Assembly: GCF_003367705.1 (NCBI RefSeq)
Contig: NZ_CP031425.1
Coordinates: 1,426,001-1,490,000, forward strand
Direction: 5' to 3'
DNA: 64,000 nt
Origin: Microbacterium foliorum
GTDB lineage: Bacteria > Actinomycetota > Actinomycetes > Actinomycetales > Microbacteriaceae
Position numbers and translations under genes: made by a program. Below, piece after piece: positions 15,449 through 24,904 of this stretch. The notes beneath the pieces are model-generated. The model made no database searches and was not told where the DNA came from. It saw only the letters and a program-made list of their open reading frames with translations. The first letter of the stretch is position 1, and each line of letters opens with the position of its first letter.

Positions 15449-16858
15449 TTGCTTTCCCCTGCCGACTCGCTCGCCCCGGAATGGCTCGTCGTCCCCGACG
15501 ACGTGAACGATCTCGCCGCCGCCGTCTGGCCCGCGTCGGCCCGCCGCGACGTCGACGGCGTCGTGCAGCTGGCCGGTGTCTCCGCCACCGCCCTCGCGCA
15601 GACCCACGGGACGCCCCTGCTGGTGATCGACGAGGACGAGGTGCGTGCCCGCGCCCGCAGCTTCCGTGTCGCGTTCGACCGCGCGGCCGCCGAGCACGGC
15701 ACCACAGCCCAGGTGTACTACGCGGGCAAAGCGCTGCTGACCACCGTGATCGCCCGCTGGGTGGTCGATGAGGGGCTCAGGGTAGATGTCTGCACCGGCG
15801 GAGAGCTCGCGGTCGCACTCGCGGCAGGTGTCGCGCCGGCATCCCTCGGCTTCCACGGCAACAACAAGTCCGTCGCGGAGCTCGAGCGCGCCGTCGAGGT
15901 GGGCGTCGGCACGATCATCGTCGACAGCGCGATCGAGGTCGAGCGGCTCGCGGCGATCACCGCGAGGACCGGTGCCACGCAGCGGGTGCTGGTGCGGGTC
16001 ATCAGCGGTGTGCACGCCGAGACCCACGACTTCCTCGCCACCGCGCACGAGGACCAGAAATTCGGGTTCCCGCTGCTCGAGGCGGAGCAGGCGGTGGCCC
16101 GCATCCGCGAGATCCCCGGCCTCGAGTTCGCCGGGCTGCACTGCCACATCGGATCGCAGATCTTCGGGGTCGCCGGCTTCCGCGAGTCGGCGTCGCGGGT
16201 GCTCGAGCTGCACGCCTCGTTGCTCGAGGGGGGTCCGGTGCCGCAGCTCAATCTCGGCGGCGGCTTCGGAATCGCATACACCCGCCTCGACGACCCGACT
16301 CCGATCGAGACCCTGGCCGGCGAGATCGTCGCCGCCGTGGCCGAGGGCTGCGCAGCGCGCGGGATCACGGTTCCGGCCCTGTCTTTCGAGCCGGGGCGCG
16401 CGATCGTCGGCACCGCGGGGGTGACCCTGTACGAGGTGGGCACCACGAAGGACGTCGCCCTCGACTCCGGTGCGACCCGTCGCTACGTGAGCGTCGACGG
16501 CGGCATGAGCGACAATGCCCGTCCCGCCCTCTACGGCGCGCAGTTCTCGGCTCGCCTGGCATCCCGCGCGGGCACCGGCGAGCCGCAGCTCAGCCGCGTG
16601 GTCGGCAAGCACTGCGAATCCGGCGACATCGTCGTCGACCACGAGTTCCTTCCGGCCGATGTCGCGCCGGGCGACCTGCTCGCGGTGCCGGCGACCGGCG
16701 CGTACTGCGCCCCGCTCGCGAGCAACTACAACCACGTGCCCCGTCCGCCGATCGTCGCGGTGCGCGACGGGCGGTCGACGGTCATCGTCCGCGGCGAGAC
16801 CATCGACGACGTCCTGTCACGGGACGCCGGCATCGAGGCATCCGAGAACCTGCGGTGA
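15449..16858 (+). CDS. lysA: Diaminopimelate decarboxylase
   Basis: LysA removes CO2 from meso-diaminopimelate to give L-lysine, with PLP as cofactor. From the chosen TTG start the protein has 469 residues. The PLP lysine is in VYYAGKALL, the Gly-rich phosphate site in LNLGGGFGIAYT, and the C-terminal active-site cysteine in VVGKHCESGDIVV. Other family motifs are LGFHGNNKSVAEL and GLHCHIGSQIF. The open frame extends back to an ATG at 15365, but a TAGAAT promoter box lies after it. TTG at 15449 gives the N-terminus LLSPADSLAPEW; GTG at 15413 is the alternative. It is followed by hom and thrB. Confidence 0.93.
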   Translation: MLSPADSLAPEWLVVPDDVNDLAAAVWPASARRDVDGVVQLAGVSATALAQTHGTPLLVIDEDEVRARARSFRVAFDRAAAEHGTTAQVYYAGKALLTTVIARWVVDEGLRVDVCTGGELAVALAAGVAPASLGFHGNNKSVAELERAVEVGVGTIIVDSAIEVERLAAITARTGATQRVLVRVISGVHAETHDFLATAHEDQKFGFPLLEAEQAVARIREIPGLEFAGLHCHIGSQIFGVAGFRESASRVLELHASLLEGGPVPQLNLGGGFGIAYTRLDDPTPIETLAGEIVAAVAEGCAARGITVPALSFEPGRAIVGTAGVTLYEVGTTKDVALDSGATRRYVSVDGGMSDNARPALYGAQFSARLASRAGTGEPQLSRVVGKHCESGDIVVDHEFLPADVAPGDLLAVPATGAYCAPLASNYNHVPRPPIVAVRDGRSTVIVRGETIDDVLSRDAGIEASENLR

Positions 16859-16922
16859 CCCGCGCTCCCCGCGACGCGGCATCCGACGACGCACGACAGA
16901 TCCACCCTCCGAAGGAGAAGCA

Positions 16923-18230
16923 ATGACGACTGAGTACCGACGACTTCGGGTGGCGCTGCTGGGCGCCGGCGCGGTCGGCTCCCAGGTGGCCGACCTGCTG
17001 CTGCGCCACGGTGACGAGCTCGCCGATCGCGCGGGCGCCGCTCTCGAGCTGTCCGGCATCGCCGTGCGCGATCTCGACGCCCCGCGCGACACCGATCTGC
17101 CTGCGGAGCTGTTCACCACCGAGGCGGAGTCCCTGATCCTCGGGGCCGACATCGTCATCGAGCTGATCGGCGGCATCGAGCCGGCGCGCACGAACATCCT
17201 CCAGGCCATCGGCTCCGGAGCCGATGTCGTGACGGCCAACAAGGCGCTGCTCGCCACCCATGGTCCCGAGCTCTTCGAGGCCGCCGACCGCGTGGGCGCC
17301 TCGGTGTACTACGAGGCCGCCGCGGCAGGGGCGATCCCCATCATCCGTCCGCTGCGTGATTCGCTGGCGGGTGACCGGGTCGTGCGCATCATGGGCATCG
17401 TCAACGGCACCACCAACTACATCCTCGACCGGATGGAGACCGAGGGCGCCGACTTCGCCGACGTGCTCGCCGACGCTCAGCGCCTCGGATACGCCGAGGC
17501 CGATCCGACGGCCGACGTCGAGGGCTACGACGCCGCGCAGAAGGCCGCGATCCTCGCGAGCCTCGCCTTCCACACCGCGGTCCCACTGGATGCGGTGCAT
17601 CGCGAGGGCATCTCCTCGATCACCGCCTCGATGATCGAGGAGGCGCGCGCCGCCGGCTTCGTCATCAAGCTGCTCGCCGTCTGCGAGCGCCTCGAGGCGA
17701 ACGGCGCCGAGTCGATCTCGGTCCGCGTGTATCCCGCACTGGTGCCCCGGTCGCACCCGCTCGCGTCGGTGCACGGCGCCAACAACGCCGTCTTCGTCGA
17801 GGCCGAGGCCGCCGGCTCGCTGATGTTCTACGGTGCGGGTGCGGGCGGCGTGCAGACCGCATCCGCTGTGCTCGGCGACGTCGTCTCGGCGGCACGTCGG
17901 CACATCGCGGGAGGGGTCGGCGTCGGCGAATCGACGAGGGCGAATCTTCCGGTCGTCGCGATCGGACATGTCACGACGCGGTACCAGATCACGCTCGAGG
18001 TCTCGGATGCGCCGGGCGTGCTCGCCACGGTCGCCGGAATCCTCAGCGAGGGCGATGTCTCCGTCGCCACGGTGGTCCAGACCGTCGACGGCGAGGCGGA
18101 GCCCACCGCCCGCCTCGTGATCGGCACCCACCGCGCGACGGACTCGGCGCTCAGCGCCACCGTGACCGCGCTGTCGGAGAGCTCGGTCGTCGAGCGCGTG
18201 GTCTCGGTGCTGCGCGTGGAAGGAGAGTGA
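16923..18230 (+). CDS. hom: Homoserine dehydrogenase
   Basis: Hom reduces aspartate semialdehyde to L-homoserine with NAD(P)H, the branch point to threonine and methionine. The 435-residue protein has the Rossmann motif VALLGAGAVGSQVADLL at the N-terminus, VTANKALLATHG, the catalytic region YYEAAAAGAIPIIRPLRDSL with the conserved Lys/Asp area, IMGIVNGTTNYILDRM, and a C-terminal ACT domain (QITLEVSDAPGVLATVAGIL) through which threonine usually inhibits the enzyme. The ATG follows a strong GAAGGAG ribosome site; longer in-frame extensions run back into lysA and are not used. Its stop overlaps the thrB start by 4 bp. Confidence 0.97.
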   Translation: MTTEYRRLRVALLGAGAVGSQVADLLLRHGDELADRAGAALELSGIAVRDLDAPRDTDLPAELFTTEAESLILGADIVIELIGGIEPARTNILQAIGSGADVVTANKALLATHGPELFEAADRVGASVYYEAAAAGAIPIIRPLRDSLAGDRVVRIMGIVNGTTNYILDRMETEGADFADVLADAQRLGYAEADPTADVEGYDAAQKAAILASLAFHTAVPLDAVHREGISSITASMIEEARAAGFVIKLLAVCERLEANGAESISVRVYPALVPRSHPLASVHGANNAVFVEAEAAGSLMFYGAGAGGVQTASAVLGDVVSAARRHIAGGVGVGESTRANLPVVAIGHVTTRYQITLEVSDAPGVLATVAGILSEGDVSVATVVQTVDGEAEPTARLVIGTHRATDSALSATVTALSESSVVERVVSVLRVEGE

Positions 18231-19171
18231 CCGTGGTCGCAGGACGCACCGTCGAGGTGACGGTCCCGGCGACCAGCGCCAACCTCGGCCCCGGCTTCGA
18301 CACCCTCGGACTCGCGCTCAGCGTCTACGACACGCTCCTCATCACCGAGCTCGCCCCCGGCGAGCTGCAGATCGAGGTCACCGGTTCCGGCGCCCAGGAG
18401 ATCCCGCGCGACGCATCGAACCTGATCGTCCGCACCGTCGCACACGTGTACGCCGATGTGGATCGTCCTCTTCCCGGTCTGCGCATCCAGGCCGAGAACG
18501 GCGTGCCGCACGGGCGCGGTCTCGGTTCATCGGGTGCCGCGGTGGCCGCGGGCATCCTCGCCGCCAAGGGACTGCTCGAGGGCGACGTCGACATCGACGA
18601 CGCCGACATGCTCCGCCTCGCCACGGAGATCGAGGGGCATCCCGACAACGTCGCTCCCGCACTCTTCGGCGGACTGACCATCGCCTGGATGGGAGAGCAC
18701 GGCGCCCGCCACAAGAAGCTGCTCGTGCATCGCGGCGTCTCTCCTCTCGTGCTGGTGCCCTCGTACACGATGTCGACGTCGGCCGCGCGCTCGCTGCAGC
18801 CGCCTCATGTCTCCACTGCGGATGCGGTGTTCAACCTGTCGCGCTCGGCCCTTCTGATCGCGGCGCTCACCCAGAGCCCTGAACTGCTGCTCGACGCCAC
18901 GGCCGACCGTCTGCACCAGGACTACCGCGCCGAGGCGATGCCCGAGACCCAGCGACTCGTGCAGGCGCTGCGCAGCGCCGGTTTCGCGGCCGTCGTCTCG
19001 GGCGCAGGACCCAGCGTGCTGGTGCTCGCCGACGGACCAGGGCGCCGTCAGGATGCCGTGGAACTCGCCGAATCCACCACCGACACCCCGTGGGACGCGC
19101 TGCTGCTCGCCGTCGACGTGCGTGGTGGTACAGTGGGGGAATCGAGCGGAGGGCTCCACGTAACTGCGTGA
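18227..19171 (+). CDS. thrB: Homoserine kinase
   Basis: ThrB phosphorylates L-homoserine with ATP on the way to threonine. The 314-residue product is a GHMP kinase: VTVPATSANLGPGFDTLGL at the N-terminus, the phosphate loop PHGRGLGSSGAAVAAGIL and the C-terminal AAVVSGAGPSVLVLA. The GTG start at 18227 overlaps the hom stop (GTGA); a second GTG two codons later is also possible. threonine synthase (thrC) is not in the window. The 3' end may carry the rho promoter, with a TACAGT-like box near 19128. Confidence 0.96.
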   Translation: MTVVAGRTVEVTVPATSANLGPGFDTLGLALSVYDTLLITELAPGELQIEVTGSGAQEIPRDASNLIVRTVAHVYADVDRPLPGLRIQAENGVPHGRGLGSSGAAVAAGILAAKGLLEGDVDIDDADMLRLATEIEGHPDNVAPALFGGLTIAWMGEHGARHKKLLVHRGVSPLVLVPSYTMSTSAARSLQPPHVSTADAVFNLSRSALLIAALTQSPELLLDATADRLHQDYRAEAMPETQRLVQALRSAGFAAVVSGAGPSVLVLADGPGRRQDAVELAESTTDTPWDALLLAVDVRGGTVGESSGGLHVTA

Positions 19172-19232
19172 ATCTGGCCCCATTGCAACTCTGCAAGTCC
19201 CGCACGCGAATCCCTGTTTCACTGCTCTCAGC

Positions 19233-19291
19233 GAGAACCCGGTTCTCCCCGAGAACCCAGTGACGAGGTCGGCTGACGCCGAGCGTCAGCC
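19233..19291 (+). promoter_or_regulatory. Two hairpins in the rho leader
   Basis: In the 189-bp gap before rho two stable stem-loops occur: GAGAACC-C-GGTTCTC at 19233-19247 and GGCTGACGC-CGA-GCGTCAGCC at 19271-19291. They lie 70-130 nt before the rho start. Either could take part in autoregulation of rho by premature termination, or simply end thrB transcripts. No known riboswitch was recognised. Confidence 0.45.
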
Positions 19292-19360
19292 CGTGCGACC
19301 GCGCTCAGCACCCGTTGTGCGCGTACCGCTCGTGTTCCCCAGACTGAAGAGGGAGTACTC

Positions 19361-21313
19361 GTGGAGAATTTCTCCGAGACCCAGAACGACAAGGCGGCAG
19401 CCGCCGCCGAGGCTCCGGCGACGGCGTCCGACGCCGCCACCGCATCCGCGACCGAAGTGGCCCCTGCGCGCAAGCGCGCACCGCGACGTGCGAGCACCGC
19501 CACGGCGGCAGCGAAGGCCGAGAAGGCCGCCGCCGCCGCTGAGGCGCCCGCTGCCGACGCGGCACCCGCCTCCGCCGCAGCACCCGCTGCCGAGGCTCCG
19601 GCCGAGGCCGCACCCAAGGCGAAGACGCCGCGCCGCAGCAGGGCGAAGAAGGCCGATGCCGAGACCGAGGCGTCAGCGCCCGCCGCGCAGGCTCCTGCTG
19701 CCGAGGCTCCCGCAGCCGACGCGGCACCGGCAGAATCCGCACCGTCCTCCGACGGCGGATCCTCCGACGCGAGCGACGAGCCGAAGAAGACCACCGGTCG
19801 TGGCCGTCGCACCGCCAAGAAGCCGGCCGCCGAGGCCGAGGCTCCCGCCGCAGAGAAGCCCGCCGAGGCCGCTGCGACCGAGACCGGCTCCTCCAACGAT
19901 TCCGGTTCCGAGTCCGCCGACGGCGGCGAGGAGCAGGGCGGTCGTGGCCGCAACCGCAACCGCAGCCGCAACCGTGGCCGCGGCCAGAACGGCAACGGGC
20001 AGGGCGAGTCGCCGCAGTCGCAGCAGTCGCAGCAGCAGAGCGCCCCGACCGATGACGACGGCGGGAACGCCCGCAATCGTCAGCGCAACAAGCGTCGCGG
20101 AGGCGCCCCGACCGACGAATTCGACACCGAGATCGGCGAGGACGACGTCCTGATCCCGATCGCCGGCATCCTCGACGTTCTCGACAACTACGCATTCGTG
20201 CGCACCACCGGCTACCTCGCCGGCCCCAGCGACGTCTACGTCTCGCTCGGCCAGGTCAAGAAGTACAACCTGCGCAAGGGCGACGCGATCGTCGGATCGA
20301 TCAAGCAGCCCCGTGAGGGCGAGCAGCAGGGACGTCAGAAGTACAACGCCCTGGTCAAGGTCGACTCGATCAACGGCCTGTCCGTCGACGACGCGGCGAC
20401 GCGCGTCGAGTTCGGCAACCTCACTCCGCTGTACCCGCAGGAGCGTCTCCGTCTCGAGACGGCTCCCGAGAAGCTCACGCAGCGGATCATCGACCTCGTC
20501 GCCCCGATCGGCAAGGGGCAGCGTGGTCTCATCGTCGCGCCGCCCAAGGCCGGCAAGACGATCGTCCTGCAGCAGATCGCCAACGCGATCGCGCAGAACA
20601 ACCCCGAGGTCCACCTCATGGTCGTGCTCGTCGACGAGCGCCCCGAAGAGGTCACCGACATGCAGCGCACGGTGAAGGGCGAGGTCATCGCCTCGACCTT
20701 CGACCGTCCCGCCGAGGACCACACCACGGTCGCCGAGCTCGCCATCGAGCGCGCCAAGCGTCTCGTCGAGCTGGGCCGCGACGTCGTCGTGCTGCTCGAT
20801 TCGATCACGCGTCTCGGACGCGCCTACAACCTCGCGGCTCCGGCTTCGGGGCGTGTGCTCTCGGGTGGTGTCGACGCCTCGGCGCTGTACCCGCCCAAGC
20901 GCTTCTTCGGCGCCGCGCGCAACATCGAGAACGGCGGATCCCTGACGATCCTCGCCACGGCTCTCGTCGAGACCGGTTCCAAGATGGACGAGGTCATCTT
21001 CGAGGAGTTCAAGGGCACCGGCAACAGCGAGCTGCGCCTGTCGCGTCAGCTCGCCGACAAGCGGATCTTCCCCGCCGTCGATGTCAACGCGTCGAGCACC
21101 CGTCGCGAGGAGATGCTGCTCTCGGCCGACGAGGTCAAGATCACCTGGAAGCTGCGCCGTGCCCTCGCGGGTCTCGACCAGCAGCAGGCGCTCGAGGTCG
21201 TCCTCGGCAAGCTCAAGGAGACCCACTCGAACGTCGAGTTCCTCGTGCAGATGCAGAAGTCGATCCCGACGCTGCCTTCGGGCGCGCACGGGCACGACAA
21301 CAACATCCGCTGA
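19361..21313 (+). CDS. rho: Transcription termination factor Rho with long disordered N-terminal domain
   Basis: Rho is a hexameric RNA-dependent ATPase that ends transcription. The 650-residue protein has three parts. Residues 1 to about 250 are low-complexity: Ala/Glu/Pro/Lys-rich, then Arg/Asn/Gly-rich ([19 protein letters not shown]). Then comes the RNA-binding domain ([19 protein letters not shown]), then the ATPase core with Walker [13 protein letters not shown] near residue 393, Walker B region [16 protein letters not shown] and the Q/R-loop area. The C-terminal core is intact. GTG at 19361 has a GAGGGAG ribosome site. Long N-terminal insertions occur in many actinobacterial Rho proteins and are thought to add RNA-binding surface. 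prfA starts 11 bp downstream. Confidence 0.97.
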   Translation: MENFSETQNDKAAAAAEAPATASDAATASATEVAPARKRAPRRASTATAAAKAEKAAAAAEAPAADAAPASAAAPAAEAPAEAAPKAKTPRRSRAKKADAETEASAPAAQAPAAEAPAADAAPAESAPSSDGGSSDASDEPKKTTGRGRRTAKKPAAEAEAPAAEKPAEAAATETGSSNDSGSESADGGEEQGGRGRNRNRSRNRGRGQNGNGQGESPQSQQSQQQSAPTDDDGGNARNRQRNKRRGGAPTDEFDTEIGEDDVLIPIAGILDVLDNYAFVRTTGYLAGPSDVYVSLGQVKKYNLRKGDAIVGSIKQPREGEQQGRQKYNALVKVDSINGLSVDDAATRVEFGNLTPLYPQERLRLETAPEKLTQRIIDLVAPIGKGQRGLIVAPPKAGKTIVLQQIANAIAQNNPEVHLMVVLVDERPEEVTDMQRTVKGEVIASTFDRPAEDHTTVAELAIERAKRLVELGRDVVVLLDSITRLGRAYNLAAPASGRVLSGGVDASALYPPKRFFGAARNIENGGSLTILATALVETGSKMDEVIFEEFKGTGNSELRLSRQLADKRIFPAVDVNASSTRREEMLLSADEVKITWKLRRALAGLDQQQALEVVLGKLKETHSNVEFLVQMQKSIPTLPSGAHGHDNNIR

Positions 21314-21324
21314 GCGGAGCGGGA

Positions 21325-22404
21325 GTGTTCGAGTCCGTCCAGACTCTGATCGACGAGCATCGCCGGGTGCAGGAGGAGCTCTCCGACCCGGCGGTGCACG
21401 CCGACGCCGCGCGGGCGAAGCGGGTCAATCGCCGCTACGCCGAGCTGTCGCGGATCGTCGCCGCCCATGAGGCATGGGTGGCGGCATCCGATGATCTCGA
21501 CGCCGCCCGTGAGCTGGCACGCGAAGACGACGCGTTCGCCGCCGAGATCCCGGCTCTCGAAGAGGGACTGCAGGCGGCGCAGGAGAGGCTGCGACGTCTG
21601 CTGATCCCTCGCGATCCCGACGATGCTCGTGACGTGATCATGGAGATCAAGGCGGGGGAGGGCGGGGCCGAGTCGGCGCTGTTCGCGGCCGACCTGCTGC
21701 GGATGTACGTGCAGTACGCCGCATCCAAGGGGTGGAAGACAGAGCTCCTGGAGCGCAACGAGTCCGATCTCGGCGGCTACAAGGACGTGCAGGTCGCCAT
21801 CAAGGGATCCTCCACCGACCCCGCGCAGGGCGTCTGGGCGCACCTCAAGTACGAGGGCGGTGTGCACCGTGTCCAGCGCGTGCCGGCGACCGAGTCGCAG
21901 GGTCGCATCCACACCTCGACCACCGGCGTGCTGGTGTTCCCCGAGGTGGATGAGCCCGACGAGATCGCGATCAACCAGAACGACCTCAAGATCGATGTCT
22001 TCCGCTCGTCCGGTCCGGGCGGTCAGTCCGTCAACACGACCGACTCCGCGGTGCGCATCACCCACCTGCCCAGCGGCATCGTCGTCTCGATGCAGAACGA
22101 GAAGTCCCAGCTGCAGAACCGTGAGGCCGCGATGCGCGTGCTCCGCGCTCGCCTGCTCGCCAAGCAGCAGGAGGAGCTGGATGCCGCGGCCTCGGACGCG
22201 CGCAAGTCGCAGATCCGCGGTATGGACCGCTCGGAGCGCATCAGGACGTACAACTTCCCGGAGAACCGCATCGCGGACCATCGCACGGGCTTCAAGGCGT
22301 ACAACCTGGACCAGGTGATGGACGGGGCTCTCGAGCCCATCATCGAGAGTGCGATCCAGGCCGACGAAGAGGCGCGGCTCGCGGCTGTCGGCTCCGACTC
22401 CTGA
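21325..22404 (+). CDS. prfA: Peptide chain release factor 1
   Basis: RF1 recognises UAA and UAG stop codons and releases the finished peptide. The 359-residue protein carries the GGQ motif in [18 protein letters not shown], whose Gln is the target of PrmC methylation, and the codon-reading PAT-type motif region [14 protein letters not shown]. The GTG start is 11 bp after the rho stop with GGAGCGGGAG upstream, so the two are probably co-transcribed. In relatives prmC usually follows directly; here it lies about 5.9 kb away, beyond an unrelated block. Confidence 0.97.
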   Translation: MFESVQTLIDEHRRVQEELSDPAVHADAARAKRVNRRYAELSRIVAAHEAWVAASDDLDAARELAREDDAFAAEIPALEEGLQAAQERLRRLLIPRDPDDARDVIMEIKAGEGGAESALFAADLLRMYVQYAASKGWKTELLERNESDLGGYKDVQVAIKGSSTDPAQGVWAHLKYEGGVHRVQRVPATESQGRIHTSTTGVLVFPEVDEPDEIAINQNDLKIDVFRSSGPGGQSVNTTDSAVRITHLPSGIVVSMQNEKSQLQNREAAMRVLRARLLAKQQEELDAAASDARKSQIRGMDRSERIRTYNFPENRIADHRTGFKAYNLDQVMDGALEPIIESAIQADEEARLAAVGSDS

Positions 22405-22458
22405 CGGCTCTGCGTCCGTGCGGTTCCGTGCGCTGAGCGCCGCGATCGCGACGGCACC

Positions 22459-23112
22459 TCAGGTGCGCGCCGCGTACCGGTGCTCCGGTCGGCCGGTGGC
22501 TCCATAGCGCAGGCGCACCTCCACGACGGTGCGTGCCGCGAGCGCCGCGAGATGGCGCTGCGCGGTGGCGCGAGAGATGCCGACCCGCTCGCCCACCTCG
22601 GCGGCCGATGCCTCTCCATCGCCGAGCGCCGCGAGCACCAGCTGTTCGGTCGCGGAACGCGAGACGGTCACGGGTTCACCGGAGCCGTGCAGGATCGCCA
22701 GTGCTCGATCCACATCCTCCTGTGGCACCGGACGGTCGCCGGCGAGCAGATTGCGGTAGCGTGCGTACCGCTCGAGCAGTCCCGTGAGACCCCGTCGATC
22801 GAAGGGCTTGCGCAGGTACCCCACGGCGCCCGAGCGCAGCGCCCGCCGCACGGTGGGACCATCGTCGGCGGCGGAGATCAGAATGGCGTCGACCGCCGTC
22901 TCGCGCACCAGGGCGATGCCGTCGCCGTCGGGGAGATAGACGTCGGCGAGGAGCAGATCGGGACGGGACGCGTGCAGGCCGTCGCGCGCCTCTGCGATCG
23001 TGCGCACCGGCTCGAGGGCGCGGAAGCCGGGCTGCTCGTCGACGATGCCCCTGTGCAGCTCGCCGACGCGGAAGTCGTCGTCGAGGATCAGGACGCGGAG
23101 GGGATCGGTCAT
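22459..23112 (-). CDS. Response regulator, CitB/DcuR family
   Basis: This 217-residue response regulator has a receiver domain (residues 1-120) with acidic pocket ILDDDFRV, phosphoacceptor Asp in LLLADVYLPDGDG and conserved Lys in GYLRKPFDRRGL. A C-terminal helix-turn-helix follows (EVGERVGISRATAQRHLAAL). The receiver plus ERYARYRNLL linker is typical of CitB/DcuR regulators of di- and tricarboxylate uptake. Its ATG overlaps the sensor kinase stop by 4 bp. The divergent CitMHS transporter gene is the likely target. Confidence 0.92.
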   Translation of the reverse strand: MTDPLRVLILDDDFRVGELHRGIVDEQPGFRALEPVRTIAEARDGLHASRPDLLLADVYLPDGDGIALVRETAVDAILISAADDGPTVRRALRSGAVGYLRKPFDRRGLTGLLERYARYRNLLAGDRPVPQEDVDRALAILHGSGEPVTVSRSATEQLVLAALGDGEASAAEVGERVGISRATAQRHLAALAARTVVEVRLRYGATGRPEHRYAART

Positions 23113-24761
23113 GGGCTCTTCCTGTCATCTGTCGGAGCGATGGATACGGCGGCGCCGAGTCGGGCGGCGAACACGGCTCCGTGCTCGGGGCCGCCCGGGT
23201 CTATGAGCCAGAGGTCGCCGCCACTGCGGCGGGCGATCTCCCGCGCGAGCGGGAGGCCCAGCCCGTGTCCGTGCACACGGTCGGCGCCGTCGTCGCCGGG
23301 GGAGCGCGGCGACATCGGGTCGGCGCCGCCGAGCCCCCGCCCTGAGTCGGCCACCGTGACCACGAGCGCGTCGCCGTCGCCGAGCACCGCGACCTCGACC
23401 CATCGAGGTGCGCGGTCGCCGGCCACCGCGGCGGTCACGGCATTGTCGACGAGGTTGCCGAGGACAGCGGCGACGTCTTCGGGCTCGATGATGCTGCCGA
23501 TCACCTGCGTGTCGTCCGCTATGCGCAGCGCCACACCGCGCTCACCCGCCTCGATGCCCTTGGCGCCGAGGAACGAATGGAGAAAGGCGTCGCCGAGCAG
23601 ATCGAGGCCGACGACCGGGAACGCCACGGAGCCGCGTTCCACGAGTTCGCCGAGGAAGGCCCGCGCGTCGGGGATGCGATCGGCGTCGAGGAGGCCGGCC
23701 GCCACATGCATCCGGTTGGCGAACTCGTGCCGTTGCACCCGCAGGGCGGCGGTCACCGCGCGCACGCTCTCGAGTCGCTCCGTCAGTGCGATCAGATCGG
23801 TGCGATCGCGGATGATCAGCACGTCGCCGAGTCGGCGCCCGGCTCGTTCGACCGGACGCGAATCCAGATAGAGCACCCGCTCCTCGATCACGGCGCTGGA
23901 TCTCGCCACCCTGCCCGACGCCGTCTCGAGGAGCGCGGGAGGCAGGCCCAGATCGACGAGCGGTCGACCCACCGGAGCGTCGAGGCCCAGCATCCGGTCG
24001 GCGGCGGCGTTGCTCACCCGCACGATGCCCGCGGTGTCGACCGCGAGCACGCCGTCGTCGACGCCGTCCAGCACCGCGGTCTGGTTCTGCACGAGGGCGA
24101 CGAGCTCCTCCGGCTGCACCCCGAACGTCAACCGCTCCCAGCGTCGACGCAGGAGCTGGAACGCGAGCAGGGAGAGAGTCAGGGCACCCACGGCGGTGAG
24201 CCCGATGACACTGAGCAGCGGGGGCAGATCGTCGAACACGCCGGTGCGCTCGAAGCCGACGCTGATCTCTCCGACGGGCGTGCCGTCGGCATTCCGCACC
24301 GGCACCTTGGCGCGGGCGGACTCCCCGAGCGTGCCGGTCTGCCACTCGACGACCTCGTTGCCGGCGAGCACGTCGGCGAACGGCGTGCTCACGACCTCGC
24401 CGAGGCGCGCGCTGGTCGGATGCGCGAGGCGGATGCCGTCCTCGTCCGTGATCACCACGAAGAGTGCTCCGGTGCGGGCCGCCACATCGAGAGCGGTGCG
24501 TTGCAGGTCGCCGTTCTTCAGGCTCGCGGCATCAGGTGGCCCGCTCGCCGCCGAGATACGAGCGACCTCGGCGCGCACCTGAGGGTCTTCGGCCAGGGTC
24601 CTGGCGATGCCGAGGGCGGTGGACTGCGCCTCCGCACGCAGCTGCTGCACGGCGAGGGCCAGGTACACGCCCGTGCACAGGGCGACGACGAGCGCGACGG
24701 CCGCGAGCTGCAGCAGCAGCGCGCGGGTCGCGAACCGCCACCTGTTGGTCGTCTTCGGCAC
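23109..24761 (-). CDS. Sensor histidine kinase, CitA/DcuS family
   Basis: The 550-residue membrane kinase has a first helix (RALLLQLAAVALVVALCTGVY), an extracellular PAS-like sensor domain to about residue 165 containing FVVITDEDGIRLAHPTSARL and GEISVGFER, a second helix, a cytoplasmic PAS domain (VLDGVDDGVLAVDTAGIV), the H-box RVQRHEFANRMHV, and an HATPase domain with NLVDNAVTAA, VADSGRGLGG and GHGLGLPLARE. This order defines citrate/C4-dicarboxylate sensors. The GTG at 24761 is chosen because GAAGGGAG precedes it by the right distance; an in-frame TTG lies 18 bp upstream. The adjacent CitMHS gene suggests citrate or metal-citrate sensing. Confidence 0.92.
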   Translation of the reverse strand: MPKTTNRWRFATRALLLQLAAVALVVALCTGVYLALAVQQLRAEAQSTALGIARTLAEDPQVRAEVARISAASGPPDAASLKNGDLQRTALDVAARTGALFVVITDEDGIRLAHPTSARLGEVVSTPFADVLAGNEVVEWQTGTLGESARAKVPVRNADGTPVGEISVGFERTGVFDDLPPLLSVIGLTAVGALTLSLLAFQLLRRRWERLTFGVQPEELVALVQNQTAVLDGVDDGVLAVDTAGIVRVSNAAADRMLGLDAPVGRPLVDLGLPPALLETASGRVARSSAVIEERVLYLDSRPVERAGRRLGDVLIIRDRTDLIALTERLESVRAVTAALRVQRHEFANRMHVAAGLLDADRIPDARAFLGELVERGSVAFPVVGLDLLGDAFLHSFLGAKGIEAGERGVALRIADDTQVIGSIIEPEDVAAVLGNLVDNAVTAAVAGDRAPRWVEVAVLGDGDALVVTVADSGRGLGGADPMSPRSPGDDGADRVHGHGLGLPLAREIARRSGGDLWLIDPGGPEHGAVFAARLGAAVSIAPTDDRKSP

Positions 24762-24773
24762 GGGGCTCCCTTC

Positions 24774-24786
24774 GCGCAATATGCGC
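24774..24786. promoter_or_regulatory. Inverted repeat between citrate kinase and transporter genes
   Basis: GCGCA-ATA-TGCGC lies just before the sensor kinase start, with a related CGCGCAT element near 24802-24808. It is in the divergent promoter region of the two-component genes and the transporter, so it may bind the CitB-like regulator. Short and GC-rich; weak evidence alone. Confidence 0.35.
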
Positions 24787-24904
24787 AGAAGTCACGCTAC
24801 GCGCATAACGCCCGGGAATGCGGGATACCGCACACGGACGCGCCGGATTGCCTACTGTCGTCAGGATCCGTCGAAGTGGACGGAACCGACGAAGGAGTCA
24901 CCGT

